A stretch of 64,000 bases of DNA from Candidatus Gaiellasilicea maunaloa (lineage in GTDB: Bacteria > Actinomycetota > Thermoleophilia > Gaiellales > Gaiellaceae), in assembly GCA_024330215.1 (NCBI GenBank), contig JANDLU010000002.1:62001-126000 (forward strand), read 5' to 3'. The notes beneath the pieces are model-generated. The model saw nothing but the letters and a program-made list of their open reading frames with translations, did no database searches and was not told where the DNA came from. Position numbers and translations under genes: made by a program. Position 1 is the first letter of the stretch. Each line of letters opens with the position of its first letter. Below are positions 52,267 to 62,418 of the stretch, one piece after another.

Positions 52267-53891
52267 CGCGGCACCGGCGGCAACCAGGCCTCGAGCCGTC
52301 GCTCGAGCTCGTCCTCCGTCAGCTCGACCCGAAGCTCGCGTCCCGCGACGTCGATGACCACGATGTCGCCTTCCTCGAGCGCCGCGAGCGGACCTCCCTG
52401 CCAAGCCTCCGGCGCCACATGGCCGACCATGAGCCCGCGGGTTGCGCCAGAGAACCGGCCGTCGGTGACGAGTGCGATCGCGTCGCCGAGGCCGGCGCCG
52501 ACGAGCGCGGCCGTGACGTGGAGCATCTCCCGCATTCCCGGGCCGCCCGCGGGGCCTTCGTAGCGGATGACGACGACGTCGCCGGCGGTGATCGCGTTCG
52601 CTGCGACAGCCTCGAAGCACGCCTCCTCCGAGTCGAAGACGCGCGCAGGACCGGAGTGGAGCAGCCGCTCGTGGCCGACGAGCTTCACGACGCACCCTTC
52701 GGGAGCGAGGTTGCCGCGCAGGACGGCGATGCCGCCGCTCGCCTTGAGCGGCCGGCCGATGGGGACGACGACCTCCTGGCCGGCTGCCTCGCGTGCGCCC
52801 GCGGCGATCTCGCCGAGCGTGCGCCCGTCGACATTCCGTGCGTCGGGAGCCACGAGGCCGCCGGCGACGAGCTCCCGAGCTACGAGCGCGAGCCCGCCGG
52901 CGCGGTGAAGGTCGGTGGCGACGAAGCGGCCTCCCGGCTTGAGATCGGCGAGCAGCGGCGTTCGCGCTGCGATCTCGTCGAAATCCTCCAACTCGAGCGG
53001 GAGCCCGAGCTCCCGTGCGATCGCGAGCAGGTGGAGGACACCGTTCGTCGAGCCTCCGGTCGCCTCGAGCGCGACGATCGCATTCCGGAATGCCGCCGGC
53101 GTCAGGATCGCCGACGGACGGAGGTCGTTCCGCACGAGCTCGAGAACGAGACGGCCCGCCTGCTCCGCCGCGGCGGGCTTTGCCGGGTCGAGCGCCGGGA
53201 TGTCGTTCAGGCCCGCAGGGCTGATCCCGAGGAACTCGAGCAGCGTCGCCATCGTGTTCGCAGTGAACTGGCCCCCACAGGCACCCGCGCCGGGGCAGGC
53301 GACGCCCTCGAGCTCGTGGACGTCGGTCGCGCTCATCGTGCCCGCCGCGTGGGCGCCGACGGCCTCGAAGACGTCCTGGATCGTGACGTCGCGACCGCGG
53401 AACCGCCCGGGCGCGATCGAGCCGTTGTACAGGACGAGCCCCGGCAAGTCCATGCGCGCGAGCGCCATCACGGCCGCGGGGATCGTCTTGTCGCAGCCGA
53501 CGAGGCAGACGAGCCCGTCGAAATGATGACCACGTGCGACGAGCTCGATCGAGTCGGCGATCACCTCGCGCGAGACCAGCGACGCGCGCATCCCCTCGGC
53601 GCCCATCGAGACGCCGTCCGAGATGGCGATCGTGTTGAACTCCATCGGCGTGCCCCCCGCCGCGCGGATTCCGCGCTTCACGTCCTGGGCGAGCCTCCGC
53701 TGGTTCAAGTTGCACGGCATCGTCTCGATCCAGCTCGTCGCGACGCCGACGAGCGGCCGGGCGAGGTCGTCGTCGGTGAAGCCGGTGCCCTTGAGCATCG
53801 CGCGGGCTGCGGCGCGCTCGACCCCGTCGGTCAGCGCCGCGCTGTGGCGCTTCGCGGGGTCGGTGGGACGGTCGTACGGGTTGTCGCTCAT
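52161..53891 (-). CDS. ilvD: Dihydroxy-acid dehydratase
   Basis: 576 residues. [22 protein letters not shown] with cluster Cys, and the C-terminal [20 protein letters not shown] are diagnostic. Third common step for Ile and Val. Last gene of the nine-gene leftward operon; its ATG overlaps the thrB stop, and its end overlaps proB. Confidence 0.94.
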   Translation of the reverse strand: MSDNPYDRPTDPAKRHSAALTDGVERAAARAMLKGTGFTDDDLARPLVGVATSWIETMPCNLNQRRLAQDVKRGIRAAGGTPMEFNTIAISDGVSMGAEGMRASLVSREVIADSIELVARGHHFDGLVCLVGCDKTIPAAVMALARMDLPGLVLYNGSIAPGRFRGRDVTIQDVFEAVGAHAAGTMSATDVHELEGVACPGAGACGGQFTANTMATLLEFLGISPAGLNDIPALDPAKPAAAEQAGRLVLELVRNDLRPSAILTPAAFRNAIVALEATGGSTNGVLHLLAIARELGLPLELEDFDEIAARTPLLADLKPGGRFVATDLHRAGGLALVARELVAGGLVAPDARNVDGRTLGEIAAGAREAAGQEVVVPIGRPLKASGGIAVLRGNLAPEGCVVKLVGHERLLHSGPARVFDSEEACFEAVAANAITAGDVVVIRYEGPAGGPGMREMLHVTAALVGAGLGDAIALVTDGRFSGATRGLMVGHVAPEAWQGGPLAALEEGDIVVIDVAGRELRVELTEDELERRLEAWLPPVPRYTSGVLAKYAALVSSASEGAVTRPPGLVAASARS

Positions 53892-54703
53892 ACCTGGCCG
53901 GCTCCTGTCGTCGAGATCGAGAGAGTGAGCACGTCGGCGTCGGGAAACGCGAGGCGTAGCTCGTCCGCGCATGCAGCGGCCGTCTCGCGCTGCGCCCACA
54001 CGATGACGCTCGGGCCTGAGCCGGAGAGCGTCGCGGCGATCATGCCGGCCGGGGGGTGCTCGCGTACCGCTCCGAGCAGCGGTGCCCAGCCGGCGCGATA
54101 GGGCTCGTGCAGGCGGTCGTCGGCCGCCGCGGCGAAGAGCGTGACGGAGCCGGTGGCGAGCGAAGCGCCGAGGACGGCGGCGCGCGCGACGTTGTGCGCG
54201 GCGTCGGCGTGGCTGATGAACGACGGTAACGCCTCGCGCGCGGCCCTCGTCCCCACCCGCTCGGCCGGAACGAGCGCGATCGGCGTTGCCGGCGCATCGT
54301 TGGCGATCCGCGCGATCGCGCCGTTCCACGTCAGGCATACGCCGCCGGCGAGCGCTGCCGCGAGGTTGTCGGGGTGGCCTTCGAGGTCGACCCCAATCGC
54401 GAGCAGCTCCTCCGGATCGAGGTCGCGGCCGGCGACGAGCGCGCCGGCGACGAGCCCGAGCGCGATCGTGGCCGCGCTCGAGCCGAGTCCGCGCTCGCGC
54501 GGAATCCGGTCGGTAAACGAAAAGCCGAGGCCCTCGAGCGGCGCGATCCGCTCGAACGCACGCACGGCGAGATGGTCGCGATCCGGTGGCGGCGCGCTCT
54601 CCGAGATCTCGACCTCGTTCCAGAGGTCGAGCGCGGCCGCAGCGCAGTCGAAGGCGGGGCCGATGTTCGCCGTGGTCGCGGGCGCGCGGACGCGGATGCT
54701 CAT
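53888..54703 (-). CDS. thrB: Homoserine kinase (GHMP family)
   Basis: 271 residues. GHMP motif [21 protein letters not shown]-terminal [17 protein letters not shown] and C-terminal [13 protein letters not shown]. Phosphorylates homoserine for threonine synthase. ATG overlaps the upstream thrC-type stop. Confidence 0.92.
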   Translation of the reverse strand: MSIRVRAPATTANIGPAFDCAAAALDLWNEVEISESAPPPDRDHLAVRAFERIAPLEGLGFSFTDRIPRERGLGSSAATIALGLVAGALVAGRDLDPEELLAIGVDLEGHPDNLAAALAGGVCLTWNGAIARIANDAPATPIALVPAERVGTRAAREALPSFISHADAAHNVARAAVLGASLATGSVTLFAAAADDRLHEPYRAGWAPLLGAVREHPPAGMIAATLSGSGPSVIVWAQRETAAACADELRLAFPDADVLTLSISTTGAGQV

Positions 54704-55551
54704 CGAACCGCGTCGGGATCTTTCAGGCCGTGGCCCGTGACAACGCACACGACGAGCGCGTCGCGCAGGCCCGCCGCCTCGACGGCGGCGAGCCCTGCCG
54801 CGCTCGCTGGCTCGCAGAAGATCCCCTCCTCACGCGCCAGCGCGTGCCAGGCGCTCGCGAGCCGCTTTTCAGAAAGCGAGACCACCTCTCCGGCGCATCG
54901 CTCGACCACTCGCCGGACCTCTTCGCGGTGGACGGGCTCGGCGATGCGGATCGCCGACGCGAAGGTGTCGCACCGCCGGGCTGCCTCACCGAGTACGAAG
55001 CGCGGCTGCGTCTCGCCGAAGCCGCGCGAGTACGCCACGGTGTTGCCGCCGCCGCCGAACGGAAGGGCGAGGACGTCTGGCGCGCCGCCGAGCTGCTCGA
55101 GCACCTCGCGCGCCGCCGAGCTCTGCCCCTCGATCCGGTCCGGGTTGATCGAGTTGACGTTGACGAGCTCCTCCTGGTCGGCGAGTCGCTGTGCCTCGTG
55201 GTGCGCGTCGTTGAAGGTGCCGTCGATCTCGCGCAGCTCGGCGCCGGCCGCGCGCACCTGCGCGAGCTTCGAGCGGGCCACCGCGCCGCCGCTCGTCACG
55301 ACGACGGCTCGCAGCCCCGCGCGGGCGGCGTAGGCCGCCGCCGCCGCCGCGGTGTTCCCGGTCGACGCGCAGACGACCCCGGCAGCGCCGCGCTCGACGG
55401 CGCGGGAGACCGCGAGCGCCATGCCTCGATCCTTGAACGACCCTGTTGGATTCGCGCCCTCCCACTTCACCCACAGCTCGAGCCCGAGCGTCTCCGAGAG
55501 ACGCGGCGCGTGGAGAAGTGGTGTCGAGCCTTCTCCGAGCGTGACCCTCAT
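54700..55551 (-). CDS. thrC: Threonine synthase (short form)
   Basis: 283 residues, against about 350 for usual threonine synthases; the N-terminal domain begins late ([12 protein letters not shown] at residue 7) and has no zinc ribbon. PLP lysine K40 in [26 protein letters not shown]; the C-terminus [14 protein letters not shown] is conserved. Position between hom and thrB makes the role clear. A second, long form is at 48434-49654. Confidence 0.87.
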   Translation of the reverse strand: MRVTLGEGSTPLLHAPRLSETLGLELWVKWEGANPTGSFKDRGMALAVSRAVERGAAGVVCASTGNTAAAAAAYAARAGLRAVVVTSGGAVARSKLAQVRAAGAELREIDGTFNDAHHEAQRLADQEELVNVNSINPDRIEGQSSAAREVLEQLGGAPDVLALPFGGGGNTVAYSRGFGETQPRFVLGEAARRCDTFASAIRIAEPVHREEVRRVVERCAGEVVSLSEKRLASAWHALAREEGIFCEPASAAGLAAVEAAGLRDALVVCVVTGHGLKDPDAVR

Positions 55552-55567
55552 CGTTCGATCAAAGCAG

Positions 55568-56857
55568 CTAGATCCCCCGCTCGTCGATCACGCGGAGCGC
55601 GTCGGGGAGGCCGTGAACCTCCGGGAGCCGGGCGATCGCGTCGAGCGCGGTCGCGACGCGGCCGGACGGAGCCGTGTGCGTGACGACGTCGAGGGCCGCG
55701 CTGCCGTTGACGACGTGCTGCGCGAGCCGCGCAATCGAGACGCCCTCGTCGGCGAAGCGCGCGGCGACGTGCGCCAACACGCCGGGCCGATCGGCGACCT
55801 CGATGTGGACGTAGTACGGCGCCGGCAGCTCGCCCGGCGGCAGCTTCGGCAGCGACCGCCAGCAGGCGTCGCCCTGGAGGAATCCTGTTCCCGTCGTTCC
55901 GAGCACGCTCACCATGTCCGCGACGACCGCCGAAGCCGTCTCGAGACCGCCTGCGCCCGGGCCCTCGAGCATGAGCTCGCGAATCGCGTCGCCCTGCAGC
56001 ATCACGGCGTTGAACGGCCCCTCGACCGAGGCGAGCGGGTGGTGTCGGTCGACGAGTGCCGGCCCGACGCGGACGTCGACTGCGCCGTCCACCAGCGTGG
56101 CGGTGCCGACGAGCCGCACGACCGCCCCGAGGGATCGCGCCGCCTCGACGTGCTCGGGCCGGAGCCGGTCGATGCCCTCGTACGAGACGTCGGCCAGCTC
56201 GACACGCGAACCGAAGGCGACGCTCGCGAGGATGGCCATCTTCGCCGCCGAATCGGCGCCCGAGACGTCGTCGGTCGGGTCGGCTTCCGCGTAGCCCAGC
56301 CGCTGTGCCTCGGCGAGCGCATCCTGGTACGCGGCGCCGGACTCCATCCTCGTGAGGATGAAGTTCGTCGTGCCGTTGACGATTCCGAGCACGCGGTGGA
56401 CGTTGGTGACCACGAGCGACTCGCGCAGGACCTTGATCACGGGGATGGCCGCGCAGACCGAGGCCTCGAAGCGCATCTGGACCCCGGCCTCGGCGGCGGT
56501 CGCGAAGAGCTCGGTGCTGCGCCGGGCAAGGAGTTGCTTGTTGGCCGTCACGACCGGCTTGCCGGCCCGGAGGAGGTCGAGGACGTAGCCACCGGTCGGC
56601 TCGACGCCGCCCATGACCTCGGCAACGAGGGTCACCGATTCGTCCTCGAGGATCGAGGCGAAGTCGGTGGTCAGCACCCCCTCTCCCGCAGCGAAGCCGC
56701 GCTCCTTGCCCGGATCGCGGACGAGTGCGTGCACGACGCGAAGGCGGTGTCCGGTGGCCCGCTCGATGTCCTCGGCGTTCTGCTCGAGGAGCCTGTGCAC
56801 GGCCGCGCCCACGGTGCCGTACCCGAGGAGCGCGACGGGAACGTCAACCGACGCCAT
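55568..56857 (-). CDS. hom: Homoserine dehydrogenase with ACT domain
   Basis: 429 residues. [16 protein letters not shown] nucleotide fold, [11 protein letters not shown], and substrate loop [19 protein letters not shown]; a C-terminal ACT domain from about residue 345 ([19 protein letters not shown]) for threonine feedback. Start overlaps the end of ilvC by 14 bases. No aspartokinase fused. Confidence 0.93.
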   Translation of the reverse strand: MASVDVPVALLGYGTVGAAVHRLLEQNAEDIERATGHRLRVVHALVRDPGKERGFAAGEGVLTTDFASILEDESVTLVAEVMGGVEPTGGYVLDLLRAGKPVVTANKQLLARRSTELFATAAEAGVQMRFEASVCAAIPVIKVLRESLVVTNVHRVLGIVNGTTNFILTRMESGAAYQDALAEAQRLGYAEADPTDDVSGADSAAKMAILASVAFGSRVELADVSYEGIDRLRPEHVEAARSLGAVVRLVGTATLVDGAVDVRVGPALVDRHHPLASVEGPFNAVMLQGDAIRELMLEGPGAGGLETASAVVADMVSVLGTTGTGFLQGDACWRSLPKLPPGELPAPYYVHIEVADRPGVLAHVAARFADEGVSIARLAQHVVNGSAALDVVTHTAPSGRVATALDAIARLPEVHGLPDALRVIDERGI

Positions 56858-57854
56858 GCACGTCCGCGCCGAGGAGTCCCCGTTTGCCGGCGAGCTCGCG
56901 CAGCTCGCTTCCGACCTGCTCGAGCTGCCCGCCCGTCTGCTCGCGCCGCAGGTGCTCGAACCGCGGCCGGCCGGCGTCGTCGTCCTCGAAGAGCTCGCGC
57001 GCGAACGCGCCACTTCGGATCTCCGCGAGGATCTCGCGCATCGTCTCCTTCACGCCCGCGTCGACGACGCGAGGGCCGCGCGTCAGGTCGCCGTACTCGG
57101 CGACGTCCGAGATCGAGTAACGCATGTACTCGAAGCCGCCCTCGTAGATCAGGTCGACGATCAGCTTCAGCTCGTTTACGACCTCGTAGTAGGCGATCTC
57201 GGGCTGGTACCCCGCCTCGACCAGCGTCTCGAAGCCCGCCTTGATCAGCGCCGTCGCGCCGCCGCAGAGCACGGCCTGCTCGCCGAAGAGGTCGCTCTCG
57301 GTCTCTTCGGCGAACGTCGTCTCGAGCAGCCCCACGCGACCGCAGCCGATCGCCGTCCCGTAGGCGATCGCGAGCTCGAGCGCCTGGCCGCTCGCGTCCT
57401 GGTGCACAGCGACGAGCCCGGGCGTTCCGGCTCCGGCCTCGTAGAGCTCGCGGACGCGGTGCCCGGGTGCCTTGGGTGCCACCATCACGACGTCGTGCCC
57501 GGCGGGTGGGACGACGCGGCCGAAGTGGACGTTGAGCCCGTGGGCGAAGAGGAGCGCGGCGCCGTCCGCGAGGCTGGGCTCGATCTCGCCTTCGTAGACC
57601 GGCTTCTGGACGTGGTCGGGAAGAAGGATCGCCACGACCTGCGCGCCGCTGACCGCGTCGGCGATCTCCTTGACGACGAGTCCGGCGTCCTCGGCCAGCT
57701 CGCGGGACGGGCTCCCGGGTCGCAGGCCGACTTCGACGTCGACGCCGGAGTCGCGCAGGTTCAGTGCATGAGCGTGTCCCTGGCTGCCGTAACCGATCAC
57801 GGCGACCTTGCCTGAGAGCAGATCGAGATTCCCGTCGGTGTGGATCCTGGCCAT
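56844..57854 (-). CDS. ilvC: Ketol-acid reductoisomerase (class I)
   Basis: 336 residues. [39 protein letters not shown], and the metal-ligand region [20 protein letters not shown] are present. Isomerises and reduces acetolactate/acetohydroxybutyrate. AGGAGC lies before ATG. Between ilvH and hom in the operon. Confidence 0.94.
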   Translation of the reverse strand: MARIHTDGNLDLLSGKVAVIGYGSQGHAHALNLRDSGVDVEVGLRPGSPSRELAEDAGLVVKEIADAVSGAQVVAILLPDHVQKPVYEGEIEPSLADGAALLFAHGLNVHFGRVVPPAGHDVVMVAPKAPGHRVRELYEAGAGTPGLVAVHQDASGQALELAIAYGTAIGCGRVGLLETTFAEETESDLFGEQAVLCGGATALIKAGFETLVEAGYQPEIAYYEVVNELKLIVDLIYEGGFEYMRYSISDVAEYGDLTRGPRVVDAGVKETMREILAEIRSGAFARELFEDDDAGRPRFEHLRREQTGGQLEQVGSELRELAGKRGLLGADVHGVG

Positions 57855-57874
57855 TTCCTGCTCCTTCTAGTAGG

Positions 57875-58390
57875 TCAGCGGAGAACGTACTGGGGACGGC
57901 CGTCCGGTACCGGCGCGGCCGCGCGAGCCAGCCCGATCCGGCCTGTTCGGACGAGCTCCTTGACGCCGTGGGGGCGGACGAGCTCCTCGAAGGCGTCGAC
58001 CTCTCCGGGCGCTCCCACGATCTCGAACACGATCGCGTCGGGGCCGAGATCGGCGACGCGGGCACGGAAGGCCTCGGCGAGCGCGAGTAGCTCCGCGCGG
58101 CGTGAGGGAGGCGCCGCGACGTTGATCAGAGCCAGCTCGCGCTCGACGGATTCACCCGGCGGAAGCTCGTTCACCCGGAGGACGTCCACCAGCTTGTGAA
58201 TCTGTTTCTCGATCTGCGAGAGCGCGTGGTCGGCGCAGTCGACTCGGAGCGTGATCCGCGAGACGTCGCGACGCTCGGTCGGCCCGACAGCGAGGCTGTC
58301 GATGTTGAAGCTGCGGCGCCGGAACATGCTCACGACTCGCGCGAGCGCTCCAGGTCTGTTCTCGACCAGGATCGAGAGCGTGTGCTTCAC
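57875..58390 (-). CDS. ilvH: Acetolactate synthase regulatory subunit
   Basis: 171 residues. ACT domain at the N-terminus (LSILVENRPGALARVVSMF, RRRSFNIDSLAVGPTE) and the second domain in the usual place. Confers valine sensitivity on IlvB. ATG overlaps the ilvB stop; 20 bases before ilvC. Confidence 0.94.
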   Translation of the reverse strand: MKHTLSILVENRPGALARVVSMFRRRSFNIDSLAVGPTERRDVSRITLRVDCADHALSQIEKQIHKLVDVLRVNELPPGESVERELALINVAAPPSRRAELLALAEAFRARVADLGPDAIVFEIVGAPGEVDAFEELVRPHGVKELVRTGRIGLARAAAPVPDGRPQYVLR

Positions 58391-60096
58391 GCGGGCACCG
58401 CTTGCCCGTCCGGGTACTCGACGAGCTGGAGCGCGGACGCGCCGGCCGGAATCATCGGGAAGCAGTGCTCGCGCGCGTCGACCCTGCAGTCCACGACCGC
58501 GGTTCGCCCGCAGGCGAGCGCCTCCTCGAGAGCCGGTCGCAGCTCATCGTCGCTCTCGACCGTGAAGCCGCGCGCGCCGTAGGCCTCGGCGAGGGCCGCG
58601 TAGTCGGGCAGGTGGTGGGTCAGCTCGATCTGGGAGAAGCGCTCGCCGAAGAACATGTCCTGCCACTGCCGGACCATCCCGAGGGAGCCGTTGTTGACGA
58701 GCACCACGACGATGGGCAGATCCTCGAGCACGGACGTCGCCAACTCCTGGCAGGTCATCTGGAAGCAGCCGTCGCCGTCCACACAGACGACGGTTGCCTC
58801 GGGCCGAGCGGCCTTCGCTCCGATCGCGGCGGGAATTCCGTACCCCATCGTTCCGAGCCCGCCCGACGTGATGAACGTGCGGGGGCGGTCGCAAAGCAGA
58901 TACTGCATCGCCCACATCTGGTGCTGCCCGACGCCTGTCGTGAAGACAACGTCGCTTCCGACCGTCAGCTCCTGGAGCGCCTCGAGCACCGGCTGCGGCT
59001 TGAGCATCTCGCCCTCGTTTCCGTACCGAAGCGGGAACTGTTCCCGCCACTCGCGGAGCTGCGCGAGCCACGGCTCGGTCGAGCCGGGGACCGCTACCTC
59101 GCGCAGCTCGCGGGTGAGCTCGGCGAGGACAGGTTTCAGCGGCCCCACGACCGGGACGTCGGCGTAGCGGAGCTTGTCGATCTCGGCCGAGTCGACATCG
59201 AGATGGATCACCGTGGCACCGGGTGCGAATGCGGACAGCTTCCCGGTGACGCGATCGTCGAAGCGAGAGCCGACCGCGACGAGCACGTCGCACTTGTTCA
59301 TGGCCCAGTTCGACCACTTCGGCCCATGCATGCCAGGCCAGCCGAAATGGAGCTCATGCGTCTCCGGGAATGCGCTCTTCGCCATCAGCGTCGTCACGAC
59401 GGGGAGCCGGGCCGCCTGGGCGAGCTCGAGCAGCTCGTCCGTGGCGTGCGCGTTGAGCACGCCGCCGCCGACGTAGAGGACCGGGCGCTCGGCCTCTGCA
59501 AGCTGGCGGGCGGCCTCGCGCACCTGCCGAGCGTGCACGCGCTTGGGCGGACGCCAGCCGGGGAGGTCGACGACGTCGGGGTAGGTGAACTCGAGGAGCG
59601 CTTCCTGGATGTCGCGAGGAATGTCGACGAGCACGGGCCCGCAGCGACCGGTGCCGGCGACGTGGAAGGCGGCCTTGATGATCGCGGGAATCTCCGCCAC
59701 GTCCTGCACGAGCCAGGAGTGCTTGACGATCGGGATCGTGATCCCGGTGATGTCGCATTCCTGGAAGGCATCGGTCCCGATCAGGTGCGAGCGGACCTGA
59801 CCGGTGATGCACACGAGTGGCGTCGAGTCCATCCACGCGTCGGCGATCGGAGTAACAAGGTTCGTTGCGCCCGGCCCCGAGGTCGCGAACGCAACCCCGA
59901 TCCGGCCGGAGGCGCGTGCGTAGCCCTCGGCCATGTGCCCGGCGCCCTGCTCGTGCCGGGCGAGCACGTGATGGATGCTCGTCCCGCGCGCGAGCGCGTC
60001 GTAGATCGGCAGGATCGCGCCGCCCGGGATGCCGAAGACGACGTCGACCCCCTCGGCCTCGAGCGACCGAAGGACTGCGTCGGCGCCGTTCGTCAC
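58387..60096 (-). CDS. ilvB: Acetolactate synthase catalytic subunit
   Basis: 569 residues. Catalytic Glu in HEQGAGHMAEGYARA, FAD-domain FDDRVTGKLSAFAPGA, ThDP-motif DGDGCFQMTCQELAT and NNGSLGMVRQWQ. Makes acetolactate or acetohydroxybutyrate. ATG overlaps the stop of the IPMDH-like gene. Confidence 0.95.
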   Translation of the reverse strand: MTNGADAVLRSLEAEGVDVVFGIPGGAILPIYDALARGTSIHHVLARHEQGAGHMAEGYARASGRIGVAFATSGPGATNLVTPIADAWMDSTPLVCITGQVRSHLIGTDAFQECDITGITIPIVKHSWLVQDVAEIPAIIKAAFHVAGTGRCGPVLVDIPRDIQEALLEFTYPDVVDLPGWRPPKRVHARQVREAARQLAEAERPVLYVGGGVLNAHATDELLELAQAARLPVVTTLMAKSAFPETHELHFGWPGMHGPKWSNWAMNKCDVLVAVGSRFDDRVTGKLSAFAPGATVIHLDVDSAEIDKLRYADVPVVGPLKPVLAELTRELREVAVPGSTEPWLAQLREWREQFPLRYGNEGEMLKPQPVLEALQELTVGSDVVFTTGVGQHQMWAMQYLLCDRPRTFITSGGLGTMGYGIPAAIGAKAARPEATVVCVDGDGCFQMTCQELATSVLEDLPIVVVLVNNGSLGMVRQWQDMFFGERFSQIELTHHLPDYAALAEAYGARGFTVESDDELRPALEEALACGRTAVVDCRVDAREHCFPMIPAGASALQLVEYPDGQAVPA

Positions 60097-60995
60097 GATG
60101 CTTCCCGGACGAACTCGAACGCGAGCCCCCGAGGGAGCTCGGCGAGGACCGCATCGGTGGCGCCCCGCGTCGAGACGTCGCGTGGCTCCGTTCGGGTCTG
60201 GCCGACGGCCCGCGCGAGCGTGTCGGCGGCGCTCCTCTCCCCCAGGCCGTCGCCGAGCGTCAAAGCGGCGGCGAGCAGGAGCGGAGCGGGATCGGCCACG
60301 CCGTGGCCCGCATGATCGTGACCGTCGTCATGGGACGTTCCGAAGATGCTCGGCCCGTTCTCGGCAAGCCGGCCCCACGCGGCGATCCGGTTGGGCGCGG
60401 TGCAGGCAGCCACGGCGGCGACGGAGGTGGCGAGGTCGGGAGGAACGACCACGACGTCGAAGTGGCGCGGTGCCGTGACGAGGGCCGACATCGCCGCCCC
60501 GATCGGCATCCGCTCGACCTGAAAACCGGGGTGTGCCGCCTCTGCCGCGGCGGTGTCCGCCTCGTACACGGCCGGCACGCCGACGAGCGTGACGCGCGCC
60601 CGGCTTGCGCGCGCAATGTCGAAGGCGCGGTCGAGAGTCCACTGCCAGGCCTCGTTATGCAACGGCGCCACGATCGATAGCTCGCAGCGGCCCTCGTAGC
60701 GGACGCGGGTGATCGAGGCGCGAAGGTCGAGCTCGGCCTCGATCGCGTCGAGCGGCCCGTCAACGCCCGGCGCGACGAGGACGACGTCGGCGGCAAGCAC
60801 CGCACCGCGTGACGAGTTCGGGTACGGGTGCCCGTAGCGCATGAGCGCGTCCACGCCGAACGGCACGAACTCCTGCTCGACCTCGAACCCGTGCAACCGC
60901 GACGCTGCTGCGACAGCGCGACTGGTGGCCGCCACGAGCTCGGGCCCGACGCCGTGACCGGCGATGCACGCGAGCGTGTAGCGCTTGCCCGTCAC
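60093..60995 (-). CDS. Isopropylmalate-dehydrogenase-like protein lacking catalytic residues
   Basis: 300 residues, 50 short of LeuB. The fold pattern is kept: AGHGVGPELVAA, LDLRASITRVR, FDVVVVPPDLATS, NGPSIFGTSHDDGHDHAGHG and VADPAPLLLAAALTL each align with LeuB segments. But the substrate Arg/Tyr loop is missing, the catalytic Lys (VxKAN) reads VGVPAV, and the metal Asp residues of GDILSD are replaced. It is unlikely to oxidise isopropylmalate. Sits translationally coupled between the leuA-like gene and ilvB (both ATGA/GTGA). A role as partner or sensor in branched-chain synthesis is possible but speculative. Confidence 0.8.
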   Translation of the reverse strand: MTGKRYTLACIAGHGVGPELVAATSRAVAAASRLHGFEVEQEFVPFGVDALMRYGHPYPNSSRGAVLAADVVLVAPGVDGPLDAIEAELDLRASITRVRYEGRCELSIVAPLHNEAWQWTLDRAFDIARASRARVTLVGVPAVYEADTAAAEAAHPGFQVERMPIGAAMSALVTAPRHFDVVVVPPDLATSVAAVAACTAPNRIAAWGRLAENGPSIFGTSHDDGHDHAGHGVADPAPLLLAAALTLGDGLGERSAADTLARAVGQTRTEPRDVSTRGATDAVLAELPRGLAFEFVREAS

Positions 60996-62143
60996 TGGAC
61001 GGTCACCTGCGCCGTGAGAACATCGTGAATCGTGAGCGGGCTCCCCGAGTCGGCAAGAGCCTTGAAGCGGGCGAAAGCGTCGGCCAGCTCGGCGGTCTCC
61101 AGGTGGAAGCCGGCGTCCGTACAGGCGAGCGCGAAGGCGTGCCGGCCGGAGTGCTTCCCGAGCGGGAGCGTCATCGCAAGACCGAGCTCGGCCGGCTCGA
61201 TGATCTGATACGTGGACACGTCCTTGAGCAGGCCGTCCTGGTGGATCCCTGCCTCATGCGCGAACGCGTTTGCGCCGACGATCGCCTTGTTCGGGGGCAC
61301 GTCGTAGCCGGTGGCGAGCTCGACGAGCCTCGACGTCGCCGCGAGCTCGCTCGTGTCGATGCCGGTATCGACCCCGAAGTAGTCCCGCCGGACGTGCAAC
61401 GCCATCACGATCTCCTCGAGGGAGGCGTTTCCGGCGCGCTCGCCGATTCCGTTGACCGTGCACTCGACCTGCCCGACGCCCGCCTCGACGGCCGAGAGCG
61501 AGTTGGCGACCGCGAGACCGAGATCGTCGTGGCAGTGGGCGGAGAGGACGACTCCGCGGAGCTCGGGGCAGCGGCGCCGCACCTCGATCAGAAACGCCGC
61601 GTACTCGGCGGGGAGCATGTAGCCGACAGTGTCCGGAAGGTTGATCACGTCTGCGCCTGCGGCGATGGCTGCGCGGCAGACCTCGGCAACGAAGGCGGGA
61701 TCGGAGCGCGTCGAGTCCTCGCACGAGAACTCGACCTCGTCGACCCGGTCGAGCGCGTAGGCGACCGCAGCGGCCGCCTGCTCGAGGACCTCCGCCGGCT
61801 CGAGGCGGAGCTTCTTCTCCATGTGGATCGGGCTGGTCGCAAGGAAGATGTGCAGCCGCGACCGGCGCGCATCAGCGAGCGCCTCTGCGCCGGCGTCGAG
61901 GTCCTCGCGGCGCGTCCGGCAGAGCGTGGCGACGGTGGCGCGAGACGTGGCACGGGCGACGGCGCGGACGCCCTCGAAGTCGCCGGGCGACGAAGCCGCG
62001 AAGCCCGCTTCGACCACGTCGACGCCGAGACGCTCGAGCTGACCGGCAACCTCGACCTTCTCGTGGGGCTCCAGCGCGATGCCCGGCGATTGCTCGCCGT
62101 CGCGAAGTGTGGTGTCGAAGATGTCGATCCTGCGCGAACTCAC
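60992..62143 (-). CDS. leuA: 2-isopropylmalate synthase-family enzyme without regulatory domain
   Basis: 383 residues. [60 protein letters not shown] and HEAGIHQDG give a complete TIM barrel with metal ligands and the linker. The C-terminal LeuA dimer (leucine-binding) domain of about 130 residues is absent. It could be leucine-insensitive IPMS, homocitrate or citramalate synthase. GTG start behind GGAGGAACC; first gene of the operon, with a leader peptide upstream. Confidence 0.85.
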   Translation of the reverse strand: MSSRRIDIFDTTLRDGEQSPGIALEPHEKVEVAGQLERLGVDVVEAGFAASSPGDFEGVRAVARATSRATVATLCRTRREDLDAGAEALADARRSRLHIFLATSPIHMEKKLRLEPAEVLEQAAAAVAYALDRVDEVEFSCEDSTRSDPAFVAEVCRAAIAAGADVINLPDTVGYMLPAEYAAFLIEVRRRCPELRGVVLSAHCHDDLGLAVANSLSAVEAGVGQVECTVNGIGERAGNASLEEIVMALHVRRDYFGVDTGIDTSELAATSRLVELATGYDVPPNKAIVGANAFAHEAGIHQDGLLKDVSTYQIIEPAELGLAMTLPLGKHSGRHAFALACTDAGFHLETAELADAFARFKALADSGSPLTIHDVLTAQVTVQ

Positions 62144-62153
62144 GGTTCCTCCT

Positions 62154-62173
62154 TGCGTCGTCGAGACGACGCA
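62154..62173 (-). promoter_or_regulatory. Hairpin beside the leuA ribosome binding site
   Basis: TGCGTCGT-ctcg-ACGACGCA on the minus strand, eight pairs, ending directly before AGGAGG. Its first arm can instead pair with CGACGC (62217-62222), which lies just after the leader-peptide stop. Two exclusive structures thus exist, as in attenuators. No T-run, so control may be on translation. Confidence 0.65.
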
Positions 62174-62227
62174 CCTCTGGCCTGGACGGTGGGTGTGTGC
62201 GCCGAGGCGCGTGTTCGCGTCGCTCCC

Positions 62228-62317
62228 CTAGACGGGGAGAATCAGGATGAGGCCGAGCACGAGCGATGACGCCAGGGAGGCGGCGCGCGCGAAGATCGAT
62301 GGTGTGCTCGTCGGCAT
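62228..62317 (-). CDS. Branched-chain amino-acid leader peptide
   Basis: 29 codons, ATG 62317 to TAG 62228, ending SLVLGLILILPV. Eleven of 29 residues are Leu, Ile or Val, with nine in the last eleven-residue stretch or so. It precedes the ilv/leu/thr operon by 85 bases and lies 25 bases after the motif at 62342-62358. This is the pattern of ilv/leu attenuator peptides: ribosome stalling for lack of charged tRNA would change leader folding. No strong Shine-Dalgarno was noted for it. Confidence 0.75.
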   Translation of the reverse strand: MPTSTPSIFARAASLASSLVLGLILILPV

Positions 62318-62341
62318 CGTGGGACTCAGCGTGCCAGCAAC

Positions 62342-62358
62342 GCTTTACGTTGTCAAGT
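62342..62358 (+). promoter_or_regulatory. RCTTTAC motif, site 6 (leuA operon)
   Basis: GCTTTAC-GTT-GTCAAGT, left half 7/7, right half 6/7. Lies 25 bases upstream of the leader peptide, in the promoter region of the leftward operon. A nearby AT-rich palindrome AAAGAA-ca-TTCTTT lies at 62367-62380. Confidence 0.5.
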
Positions 62359-62418
62359 CACTGTAGAAAGAACATTCTTTTGTATTCAAGCGCTTCGGGT
62401 TGCGCGGCCGAGGCCATT

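Noticed and set aside
51199-53715. 838-codon open frame on the minus strand across proB and ilvD
   Set aside because: It is Arg/Gly/Ala-rich, has no family motifs and lies in the wrong frame over two certain genes; a typical shadow in GC-rich DNA.
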